A DNA stretch of 64,000 bases from assembly GCA_021029095.1 (NCBI GenBank), contig JAJOHG010000020.1, positions 62,001 through 126,000 on the forward strand. The letters run 5' to 3'. Shown one piece after another: positions 47,431-57,898 of this stretch. A program made the position numbers and the translations under genes. How positions within the stretch are numbered: the stretch's first letter is position 1; every line of letters begins with the position of its first letter. A model generated the notes under the pieces. It was not told where the DNA came from, did no database searches, and worked only from the letters and a program-made list of their open reading frames with translations. Source of the DNA: Phellopilus nigrolimitatus. Its lineage: Eukaryota; Basidiomycota; Agaricomycetes; Hymenochaetales; Hymenochaetaceae.

Positions 47431-47639
47431 CGCCGTTTTGAGTGAAGCGCGGGCGTATCCAGTAGAGCTAGTTGCACGGCGCCCGGAGCTTGTTCTGGCA
47501 CATCCCACTGCGTATGCCCTGTGGCAGTTTCTGTCGGACATGTCGACATTGTCGTTCAGCGGCGCACTTTGGGGAGAGTTACAATACACACACCAATGAA
47601 CAAATATCCCTGGCTATTGGCTCCTGGATCTCAGAGTTG

Positions 47640-49012
47640 TCTTGCACTTCGCACGCGCGCGACAGAGATGGCCGTCTTTCTCGAACTCGAGGGGCGTGCT
47701 GCACGCCGAGGATGTGCCCGGCTGTGGCTGCGCGATGCGGAAGGGCGACTCGGTGCTCTCGACCGGGCCCCTTTGCTGGACGTGTGACTTCACGGGCACG
47801 ACGGGCGACGCGCCGCCGCTCGCGGGCGAGACCTCGCGGAGGCGGTTGATGAGTGGTCTGCTGTGCGCGGACGCGCTGATCGCGAGTCCCTGCGACCTGT
47901 CCGTGCCTTCGAGCGTGGTGGCGGGCGTCGACATGTCCTCGCCTTCGGAGTTGCGCAGGATCAGCGAGGACGACGGCACGCCGGCCTGGGTGGAGTACGA
48001 GAGGTACTCAGCGAAGGAGAGCAGCAGACTCGACGCTTCGCAGCTGTCATGCGACACGCTTCCGCAAGCGGAAACAGCTGACAAAGGCCGAAAGACGCCC
48101 GCAAAGCCGCTCTGTCCCCCGCCGCTGCCTTCTCCCCTCCTGTGCCCTCGTCGCACGTTCCTCGCTGCACTTATTCTGGCCTCGAAATTCTTGCAAGACA
48201 GATGCTACTCAAACCGTGCATGGAGCAAACTCCCCGGGCTTCCCGCGCAGGAGGTCGGCCGCTGCGAACGCGCTCTCGGAGATGCGCTAGAGTGGCGTTT
48301 GTGGGTCGGTAAAGGTGCTTCGGTGCCCGAGGAACGCTCGTGCTCGATCTGAGAACGAAGAGCGAGAGTGCAGTTTCAAGGTCGGCGTCTCCTGCTGCGC
48401 GTGCGTCATCAAATATGCCGAGCCCGCTGCTGTCGGATTCCGGTGCAAGTCCAGAGATTGGGTGCGTGCTACCTTTGCTGCCGCCCGCGTTACAGTGCCG
48501 CTCAAAGCGGCCAACCAATGATGCTGTTGATCCCACCCGCTTCGCAGATGCCAAGCGCGTCGAACCCCATCCGACATGAACTTTATCGCACTAGACGAGA
48601 CGACACCGCGCTTTTCTTACTCGCCCGTGTCCCTCGTCGAGCCCAATCTCAACACCCCGAGTGCGCCTCGTTCAGCGCCTCGTGGTCGCATGCGCACAGC
48701 ACGAGCTCGTCGGACTCATCCGAGTCCGGCTCGAGCGGCGGATCCATCGTGATGCACCCGGAGGTGCTTCGCACGTTTGCGCCGGGATCCGCGGCCAGCT
48801 CCAGTACGCAGCGCGCCGCCGTGTCGCGCGCGAACTCTCTCTACAATGAGTATGCGAAGACCGCCGCCCGCGATGCGGCACTCAGGTGCTTCCCGCCGGT
48901 GGACGCGAAGGACGTGACGGACCCGGCGTCGTGGTACGCGCAGGTCCTGTCCTCGAGCGGCGGCGTGTTCGGCAGCGGCCAGGTGTCCATGCTGGACAGC
49001 CTGGGCAGCTAG
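47640..49012 (+). pseudogene. Pcl5-like cyclin fragment captured in the hAT element
   Basis: A 236-codon frame (47,642-48,352) contains MSSPSELRRISEDDGTPAWV and then a cyclin-box segment: PRRTFLAALILASKFLQDRC, YSNRAWSKLPGLPAQEVGRC and ERALGDALEWRLWVGK. This is the second half of the cyclin box of Pcl-type (Pho85 partner) cyclins. Downstream, Ser-rich tail pieces continue in other frames (SESAVSRSASPAARASS; ALDETTPRFSYSPVSLVEP; VMHPEVLRTFAPGSAASSST; ending VSMLDSLGS at 49,012). At least two frame changes occur after the cyclin box. It differs from the cyclin fragment at 22-23.6 kb, so two separate cyclin genes have been copied into this neighbourhood. Confidence 0.75.
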
Positions 49013-50559
49013 TGGTACGGGCACGCCGCACACATGGTTGTTGGCGCAGCACCCCCGCGGGACGCTCGAGGCTCGTTTCGCGCGCGCGGCGCTTGTGCAC
49101 TCCACCATACACGGTGTCGGTGGCTACTTGCGCTGCAGAGCGGGACAGGGATGCATGTTTTCTTTTGTCTTTATTATTATAATAACACTACATAAACCCG
49201 TGAACTAACCGTCGACCCGCTTGACCCGCACCCGCGGGTTTCTGAGGACCCGTGGATCTGTGTCCCAACGGATCCAGGTCAAGACGGGTCCGGGTCGAGG
49301 ATTTTTCGTCACGGGTGACCCGCCAACGGGTCCGGTTCAACCCACGGGTGGACTCGTGGTGAGCCCTACATGCAATAGTTGCCCTCTATAATTCTGATTC
49401 TGTTAATTACAATATCGCAAACCAACCAGCGGAGGATCTTGCTGCAGCAATCGATTTTCGTATGCCACCTCTCCTCCTCCATCATTCGCCCATCCAACTC
49501 GGTCAGGTCACGGAGAATTTTGGGGTAAATGTTGCGCGTTTGTTATTCAACGTCGCGAATGAACACAAAAAGCGTCGTAAGTGGTCAGCAAAGGTTGGGC
49601 GGGTGCGTGATGGTATATTGTTGTCGTTAAGCTGTCACTAACACTACAAAAGACGGATTGCTATTCTGCACCGAAACAAACGGAGCCAATGCCCTCGCCG
49701 CTGCTGCAGACAAACAAGTTACTGCTATCCCCACCGCGTTCTCCTGAAAAGTCAAGAAATACGTCTCCATCCATCACTAGAACCGTCTCGTCATCTTCTC
49801 CATCACCAGAGTCATCAGTCTCCTCAACGTCGACAATGGGCAAAACAATGGGAGGGCGCGGCAGCTTGATGAAGGAATTGGACGATGACGAAGAGTCTTT
49901 GTGGGAAGGACTCGACGACATTAGCATAGCCGACTTCGAAGAGGCCCAGGAGTCCATCGACAGGTCCTATAATGTGCCATCCGTAGGCATTCCCACGAAC
50001 ACTTACGACGGCTACATTATGCGGGCTAATCAAGTAGACTTGGAGGAGTCCCCTTCCTATGCTGGTAGGTTTTATATGGTGCCGACAGCCACTCCGCCAT
50101 CAAATTTCTCGCCATCTCGCCAGCGTGTCAATGTATCCGCTGATCCCCTCAGGGTTTCTCGTCACGCGTCGCAGCAGGACAACTACGAGCAGCAGCAAAC
50201 GCGTCGCATGCCGCAGCAGGACAACTACGAGCAGCAGCGAACACGTCTCGCGCCGCAGCAGGCCAGCTATGAGCAGCAGCAAACGCGTCGCATGCCGCAG
50301 CAGGACAACTACGAGCAGCAGCGAACACGTCTCGCGCCACAGCAGGCCAGCTACGAGCAGCAGCAAACGCGTCGCATGCCGCAGCAGGACGACTACGAGC
50401 AGCAGCAAATGCGTTACGTGGATGAACAACATGCACCTGGCAATGAATATCAGGCCGCTCGGGAGAGCACTACACGCAGTAGGAAGGGGAAACAGCGTGC
50501 GCCTGCAGCTTCGCAGGCAAGACGCGGTGGCTACAATGCTTAATCTGGTTGCTTGTCAT

Positions 50560-51300
50560 TTGTTGGTTGGGGAATATGCTCTCTTTTTACATGTCGTTTT
50601 GTCTCTGTAACTAGTAGGCTCGCCTTCTGCAAACAATTTCTTTTCTTTTTCAAACATTTTGACGCCGAGCCGTGCCCGCGTGCTTGGAAGATATACCTCG
50701 TTATTTGCAGGGGTAGGAGGAGAATGGGTAAAATATATAAGATCCAAACGCCACAGATAAAGGGTTGAGGACCATTAGCCTTTTTCGGACTCGCGCGTGG
50801 ACGGGCACCGTTACTCACTCACCAACACCGACGACGTAGACGCCGACGGTGCTCAGCTTACCTTAGGTCTTTCGCGAACTAGCCGGTTAGGTCGATGGCG
50901 GCCTGAATTCAATGGACTTCGAACGACATCAGGCAGCGTCGAGTTCATCGTCCCACACGCAGGCTGCATCGTCTTCATCGAACGCAAACCACCGTGACAA
51001 GGTGCCGACCCGCGCAAATACGCGTCTCAAAGCCGCAAAGGAGAAAGAGAGAGGACGAGAGAAGGACGAGCAATAGACCAAATAAACTGCTGTGTGTCGC
51101 TCATCTCTTACTTGAAATATGAGGGATGCTGACATTCCGATACGATGTGATGCAGAGACGCGCCCGTGACCACGCTGGTAAATGTAAGACCAAAGAAGTT
51201 CTTACCGATTCTCCATCTACACCCACTCGTGCAAGCAAGAGGTAAGAAAAATCAACTTTGCGACCCTTGCCTTATTCTGAGAGGATTGTTGACTCCGCTT
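50560..51300. other. Intergenic, no gene seen
   Basis: Only short ORFs without motifs. A plus ORF at 50,797-50,997 has no recognisable domain. The 3' region of the disrupted gene and the upstream flank of the UFD4 fragment lie here. Confidence 0.35.
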
Positions 51301-51304
51301 TCCA

Positions 51305-52690
51305 GGACTCGTCGCGCCACTCTTCCGCCAACCGCTGCGTCCTTAATCATCAACGCGCCCACCACCAAAGATCCGAAGGGAAAGAAACGAGCAAAAAGTT
51401 ATCCTGACTCCGTTTCGGAAGACGAATCGACACTCAGCTCCCCGAAGAGGCAACGCTCGTCCAGCTCCTATACACTCCGAACTAGAAAGGATTTGACTTC
51501 GTGAATGCCGAAGAAAACCAGGTTTGCACTTTTATTGCTCAAAGCAACTTGTTCTTCTTAGCTAATCATTTCAAAGTAGATCTACGGCGAAGGGTAAAAG
51601 TACGGCAAAGGGGAAAGCCGTGGCGGCACCTGGACCTTCGCGATTTGAAGACGACGAAGAGATGATGAATGTCGATTACGGTGTGGGGGTGCATGATGAT
51701 GAGGAACCTATAAATGAGGAGGAGGACCATCGTGATGGTGACGAGAATGCGGAGAAGAGTGACGATGAGCAGTATGAAGAAGAAAGGGCGGTTCAGCCGC
51801 CAGCCGAGGTGTCGCCAGATTCTCGCCGGACTCTCGAGGAGACGATGGCGATGTTCGACTTCTCGTGGCTTGAGGTTATATGAGCCAGCTGAACGCCCGT
51901 CTACTGAACTTTTCTTAACAATATCAAGCCCTCGGCTGATCTGACGACGAAGCTCATTGCTCTCCAAGAGCTCGGTGAACTTCTAAGTATCAGTACTGAG
52001 GAGGATACACTCGCAGGTTCTTTCCAAGTCGAAAGCTTTGTCAGAGAGCTCGTTCGTATTCTTGGGGGTACTGGCGGTGAAGCGGCTCAAGATGAGGGTG
52101 ACGACGACAATGAGAACAACGACGAAGATGCGGCGCTTGCCTCAGCGTTCCAAATGAGTGCCGGTGGCACCCTCCCTGGTGACGAGAACCTAGAAGCTCA
52201 ACTACTGGCTTGTAGATGTCTTGCTAACCTGATGGAAGCTCTTCCTGGCTGTGGCCACATTCTAGTGTACCATGGTGCAATTCCTGTTCTCTGCAGCAAA
52301 TTGCTTGAGATCTCGTACATCGATCTAGCTGAACAGACTTCACTCGTAAGCTTCCTTATAAACCGAGCATTCTCGTACGTCTACTTAAAACTTTTCGTAG
52401 ATGTTAGAGAAGATTTCAGAAGAGTATCCCAGCGTGCTCGTGCGCTAGGGTGGCCTAGCTGCTCTTTTACTTTTTTGGATTTCTTCTTAATCGCTGTTCA
52501 GCGCACAATGCTGCAGACTGCGGCTAACGTCTGTCGTAATGCACCTGTGGATAACCTCCCGATGATTAAGGACGTCTGGCCCATCATACGCAACTGCCTG
52601 GGTTGCGCTGAACAAAGACTTGTCAACTTCGCGGCACTCTGCGTCATAAGGGGTGATAAGTCCCGCCATCGTTGGCACACTGAGAAGCTT
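51305..52690 (+). pseudogene. UFD4/TRIP12-type HECT ubiquitin ligase, N-terminal fragment
   Basis: A basic/acidic N-terminal part (KGKKRAKSYPDSVSEDESTL, then STAKGKAVAAPGPSRFEDDE) leads to the armadillo-like region: TKLIALQELGELLSISTEED, LAGSFQVESFVRELVRILGG, ENLEAQLLACRCLANLMEAL, VYHGAIPVLCSKLLEISYID and then QRTMLQTAANVCRN and MIKDVWPIIRNCLG. In living homologues this region binds substrates of the ubiquitin-fusion degradation pathway. Lesions: frame changes around 51,880-51,930 (WLEVI / MSQLNARLLN / FLNNIKPSADL), a TAG at about 52,448 where homologues have Glu in REGGL, and a 1-nt loss at about 52,475. The HECT domain is absent. One intron (about 52,349-52,402) keeps good splice sites. Confidence 0.8.
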
Positions 52691-53133
52691 GAGGTTCTCG
52701 TATCCCCTTGATCGAGGACGGTCTTTACTTACGACTTATCATAGTCCATCTAAAGCTACACCTGCAGGAGTTAGCTCCGTTCAAAGGCGAAATTAGCCTG
52801 GAGGTTTCACTTAGCACTTCGTTATTTCCCCCATTCCCAGTCTTATTTTTCTGCGATAATATGTACGCTTTTGAGTTTTCTTTTTTACTTTGCCTTGTAT
52901 TCTGCATTGTCTATAGCGCATGTCCCACCTGAACTACCTAGAGCCTTGCATGATACACTAATAGGAGCCAACGGCCAAGTTTTCTGCACAATATCAGTCA
53001 CAAACACAAACACAGAATACGCGAACAGTTACGTGTACGTGACGGCATAGTAACTTTGCTGTGTCAACCCGCATCTCAACCCGCATCTCAGCCCGCGTCT
53101 CAGTCCATATATCACGCACCTTCGTTTGACAAC

Positions 53134-56100
53134 ATGTCTGTCATTGTCGTCCACGCACAGCCCGACTGTCCCATTCCTTTGTCGAACAACATGTCTGCTG
53201 TCTCAGCTTCTGACACTTTAGGAGAGTTCATTCGAGAGCGGAGAGTAGCGAATGGCTCTGGTATACCCATCGCATTCCTACTTACACCTATTGGAGCATC
53301 AGCGCCCTTTTATTGCTTGCCATCGTCATGGTCAACGTACCCTATCCCGGACTATGGGCCTTTGACTGCTTCTGGGATTGTTTCACGTCTCTATCGGACG
53401 ATGATGTCCTTTAACATGGCGCTCATTTCAAGTTTGAGAGCAAGCCAACCAAATGATCGATCGCTCGCCCGCGCATCTGTCTCGGTCACTGGATGCACCG
53501 AGTGGTACCACGGCATTATGCAAGCTATGCTCTTCGACAGGGTTGACTGGGCTGTACGGTCGAGCGGCGCAACTGGTCCAATTCTCCGCAACGAGCAGAC
53601 ACCATACACGAAACCAACTGCGCTCCCAAAGCAAGCTGAACGTATGTGGGAGATCTATCGGAATTGGCCCGAGACAGCATCGTTGTTCGTTACTGCTTGG
53701 GTCGCGAGCGAATCTGAAGATATCGAAATGGAGTACCCCTATGTAACCAATGAAAACGATGGTCAAAAAGCCATTGGCCCGGCTGGAAACGATGGTGAAG
53801 GGGCCATTGGCCTGGTTGAGGATGACAACGCCAAGTCTACCACTGGCTCCGGCACTGAGTCCACTGGTCGTACGTGGTATGGGGTGCGTAGTGTGGTAGA
53901 ATCTCTTGTGCGAGGGACAGAGCAGACTTCCGCGGCTATGCACGTAAACCTCGTAGAGAATAACTTCTGCTGGGCTGCTCTAGGTTTACTCGCTATCTCA
54001 CTGGTAAGCTTTTTTTCTGTGCGTCTTACATTTCGTTTCAAACTAGTAATTTTTCATTCAAATCATGTCCGGCTTCTTTCCCTCACCTTCTCCCCCCTTT
54101 TCTTTTCCTTCATTGAAACGCAGCGTTTGTTTTTCTAAATTACATTTGTTTTAGCGCGCGTTGGATGAAATGAAACACGTGACCCGTGCTATCAGTGACG
54201 GAGCCATGCCGAAGAAGAGGTTGACTGAGTATTTAGCGTAAGTGACTATATCTCTAGCCTCTACTTTGAAGAGCAATTTTCTCATTGATTGCATCAGTGA
54301 CAACTATGGACACCTTCCGAAAGAAATCGCAGGATTAGCAGATTACGACTTACTTCGTCCACTTTACGCGCTGGCAGGAATCTCACCAATCGTGTTGCTC
54401 AGTAAATTACAAATCACGGTAACTGGGAAATGCAAAGTCGGCCTATCGCACCTTGCTGAGGTGTGCAACAAGTACAATTTTGGCCTTTTCCCCTTTGCTA
54501 AATCCTTTTTTCCAGTCAATTACGCATCCTTCTCTCAATGACGACCGGTCCCGCCGCTATATCGAAAGCGATCTCATCAGAGTTGTCGTTACAATGGCCC
54601 TGAAGGGACGTTCCCATTTCAAAACATGCATGGGGCCAGTGATCCAGAGATGGCGTGAATATGGTGTCATAACTGAGTCAAATACAGTTGCACCGGAAAA
54701 ACCTGTCACTGAAATTGACCTAGCTGGTTCTTTCAGGCGTGCGCAGGAAACACAACCAGCAGGCTTCCGCATGATACAGAGTCTTACAAAGATGCTCGAG
54801 AAGATCGGCAGGCGATCCAAAGCGAAGAGCCATGAACTCATTGACATCGCGCAAGTCATAAACCTCTCGGGTGAAATACCCTCGTGGCTAGCATCCGCAC
54901 TCGTCTCCGAGTCATCGAAGAAGACTTCGCCTTTGTCGGGGAAGGACACCGATACCGAGACATCTGAAGACGACGAAACGCGATGCAGCAAACGCGAGAA
55001 GAAAGGCGTTGAACGTGGCCTGGGTGGAGAACTGGGGAAGCTGAGTTTGAAACGAAACAGAAAGCGAAACAAGCAGCCGGAATTCTCAGAAGACGAATAC
55101 ATTGATAAGTCACAACCATTATTAAAGGAAGGTGGAGCGAAGGAAAGGCTTGCTGGAAAGGGAAACAACAAGCGAGGAGCAGAGGACGACATCGAACTGA
55201 ACGATAAGACATCTCGGGTGAAGAAATCGCGACGCATTGATGATTCCGACGACAGCGATGACTCAATCGGAAACATATTTTCTGCTGACTATGTTGCTCC
55301 AACATTCCAGTTCGAATATGTAGATTTTTCGAAACCTCCTCGTGGTGTACGTATACCAAATTCATGATGCTGCATCGTGATTGATATTCCATCCCTTCCC
55401 ACAGACCTCCCGGACTTGTACTTTTCACCTTCTGTACCCCTTGGAAAGTTCTGAGGACATTGTGATGAGCGCTGCTGGCGATGAACGCTCTTCTATCGCT
55501 CCGGAGGCCTCACCTAGCGATCCGGAACACAAAGAGATGGAAAGACGTGAGGACATTGTGACGAGCGCTGCTGGCGATGAACGCTCTTCTATCGCTCCGG
55601 AGGCCTCACCTAGCGATCCGGAACACAAAGAGATGGAAAGACGTGAGGACATTGTGACGAGCGCTGCTGGCGATGAACGCTCTTCTATCGCTCCGGAGGT
55701 CCCACGTAGCGATTTGGTATACAATACAATTGCAAAGGATGACGATGGCTTTGGTTCACCGCTCACACCTCTCGTTTCATCTCCTGACCCGCCAAACACA
55801 GAAGCGTGTGTCCTTTCCAAAAAGTCCGTTCAGCGCGAGAAGTCTCCATGCGACCCTGGGTACCTTGACTGGGAAACCATCAAGTATGAGTACTCTTTCG
55901 ATAAATTGACAATTCCGGTTTGGCCGAGCTTAGTAAGTTTTGCGGCTGCTTTTAACTAAATGATGTTGATGACGTGTCATTGCAGTGGGATGGATTTGCC
56001 GAGCGTTTACGACTGCTGAAAGCCAGTAAGGGCAAACAGCCTTCAAGTTGCACGATAACATTACTGCGTAAGGATTGGGACAGGCTGGATTTGGCACAGC

Positions 56101-57528
56101 GTCGAGCAGCCTTCAAACGCTCGAACGTGCATATCAGCGGGCCTCCGCAGACGCAGACGCCATTATTTGGAATTAAGGACTGGTCATCACCAAACTTTGA
56201 TGGTCTATTGAACCTTTCTCATCCTCGCCAGGTTCACGGTACGTTCATTAACATAAGGACGCTGCTGTTGACTAATCAAAATTTGCAGATCTCACCGTTC
56301 CGATCGTTGACGATGAAAACGCAAATCTGCGCAAAACTACACTTGGCAAAATGATCAACTACATCACTGCTATGAAAAAGGAAGAGAGACTTGCACCAAT
56401 GAAAAACGCAAAGAGTAAAATGGGTGCTCAGTGTCTGAACGCACTAGATATCCCACTATGTGGTACACTACCTGGAGTCAATTTTGACGTGTGAGTGAGT
56501 TGTGTGTTGGATGAGTGAAGTATTAAAAGAGGTCCTCAGCGAACTCGACGATTGCTCAAAGTTTGCCTTCCAAACCGATGACGCGTTCAAATGGCGCACC
56601 AAATTAGGGCTGAATTCGCTAGGGAATCGTTGGGGGTTACTTGCTCTGCAGTCCGCACGCTCAGGAGTCCACATGGATGCAGGTGGAGGGTGCACTATGG
56701 TCCGTATGGTTCTTGGTAGCAAAGAGTGGCTTATCGCAACGGACCCCGATATGATACCCGGTCCTCGTGGATGGCATCCTGAAGATTCAGACTGGGAATC
56801 TGTGTACTTGCGGCCTGGGGACGACCTGTACGTACACCTTGGTTCATGTTTAGTCCCTAAACTGAATGTCAACAATGCAACTAGGCTTATGCGACCTGGT
56901 ACGGTCCACAGTGTCATCACTTTAGATGATTGCTTTGCCGTGGGTGGGCACTTCTACCATTCGGGCTTGTTCATTGAAACCCTCAATGCAATGATCATCG
57001 AGCACTACCGTGGGAAATGGGTTACGAACACAGAACACACTCGCATGCCGATGCTTCTCCTCAAGGCATTGACGGGATACGCGGAGATTCTCCGTGATCA
57101 AAGTGAATGTAAGTGCGTTTCTTAAGGTTCAGTAACTGCTGCTAAATCAAGAAACAAAAGCAATTCGCTTTCCTGACTCGGTGCAACTCGCATTTCTTTT
57201 TATTCTCGTTCGCCATCTAGACCAGCTTGGACCTGAACTTCCAGAAGGCGCGAATGAGAGTTCGTGGACAGATTCACTGCAATTCAAATCTGACTTTATA
57301 CACGCGCTCATTGTCTTACATGACTGCAACCAGATCATGACTGAGCGTTTCAGTCTTACTTTTCAGAAAGAGCTGGCAAACGCAGAAGAGAATTTTTCCA
57401 CTTTAGTGGCTGCTTTGAATGACAGCTTGGACGAGACTGAGATGGACAAGCTCGTCACATGCATATGCATCTGCGGACTTTCCCACAAGCAGGCTGGCCG
57501 TTTCAAGGTCAATCCGCCGCCGTATTGA
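53134..57528 (+). CDS. JmjC-like domain protein of agaricomycete type
   Basis: Many exons join well: 53,134-54,003, 54,155-54,237, 54,298-54,418, 54,516-55,346, 55,405-55,932 and onward to a stop at 57,528. The N-terminal part is Ser/acidic with a possible membrane segment (FCWAALGLLAISLV). A charged middle holds three 31-residue repeats (REDIVTSAAGDERSSIAPEA). The C-terminal part carries the JmjC-like cupin: SGVHMDAGGGCTMVRMVLG (HxD metal ligands), KEWLIATDPDMIPG, and across a short intron MRPGTVHSVITLDDCFAVGG followed by HFYHSG (distal His). Such proteins are expected Fe(II)/2-oxoglutarate oxygenases; the target is unknown. Between 56,490 and 56,516 the frame changes over only 25 nt, too short for an intron. 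Either there is a lesion or the JmjC part (ATG at 56,502) is a separate gene. Confidence 0.6.
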
Positions 57529-57699
57529 CTGACAAACAAGGCATCAGGAAGGAGGGCGTCCAGAGTGACGGCTAAAATGTTGCTGCCGATGGGCTTGTAC
57601 GGGTAGCTGCGAATGTTGAGTGTACTGTCATCCTCTATTTTCTAATCTATTGCTACTTTCATAACTTTGCGACTCAGTTTGAACAATGTCAACCGAACG

Positions 57700-57850
57700 T
57701 GTATAAGGTGACATTTACTGTCACACGCCGATCTTTTCTGCATGATCGACGCGGAATGGATGTGACATCCCCAATTTGCCCCCGACTAATTTATTTGGTT
57801 TCTATTTGGTAACCCCGGCTAATTTTCAACAGTTGGTTCTCGCTTTGTTC
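57700..57850. other. Possible LTR or transposon-end remnant upstream of the DUF6532 gene
   Basis: CACACGCCGATCTTTT at about 57,722 repeats the motif at 41,538. TGTGACATCCCCAATTTGCC near 57,772 looks like the start of a basidiomycete Ty3-type LTR. Neither end is proven. Confidence 0.25.
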
Positions 57851-57898
57851 GCTTAATATCGACACGTCCTGCTGGCAACGTCGACCACTGGGCCCCAG

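Larger units (their letters stand above)
46537..49368. mobile_element. Non-autonomous hAT-like element carrying host gene fragments
   Basis: The left end reads TAGAGCTCACCACGAGTCC and the right end, on the other strand, TAGGGCTCACCACGAGTCC: 18 of 19 identical, fitting the hAT terminal pattern YARNG. CATGCAAT flanks both ends (46,529-46,536 and 49,369-49,376), an 8-bp target duplication as hAT elements make. Both ends are rich in ACCCGTG/CACGGGT subterminal repeats, including ACGGGTCCGGGTCGAG at about 46,650 and 49,290. No transposase is encoded. The interior instead holds a SEC24 fragment on the minus strand and a cyclin fragment on the plus strand. The element interrupts exon 2 of a host gene. 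Confidence 0.9.
46095..50543 (+). pseudogene. Host gene of unknown function interrupted by a hAT element
   Basis: Exon 1 is 46,095-46,442 (MPYLKFHYPYRTPMELLSFQ, LLDYFMQAASESIVRPASYY). Exon 2 is 46,499-46,536 continued at 49,377-49,593 once the 2.83-kb insert and one copy of the 8-bp target duplication are removed. The frame then runs on without a stop through ALEHETETHAIVALYNSDS and LGQVTENFGVNVARLLFNVA. A donor at 49,594 (AAG/GTTGGG) and acceptor at 49,652 join in phase to exon 3 (49,653-50,543), which holds a Ser-rich stretch and about seven 14-residue repeats of the PQQDNYEQQQTRRM type. The uninterrupted product would be about 497 aa. The family is not recognised. As it stands, the frame stops 4 nt past the terminal repeat at 46,559. 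Confidence 0.75.

Noticed and set aside
50100..50436. Hydrophobic Leu/Val-rich ORFs on the minus strand resembling membrane proteins
   Set aside because: They are antisense of the CAG-rich coding repeats of the disrupted gene.
53056..53133. Start at 53,056 with a QPAS repeat for the JmjC-like gene
   Set aside because: The CCCGCATCTCAA-type microrepeat looks like 5' untranslated sequence; the ATG at 53,134 begins a more ordinary protein. It cannot be excluded.
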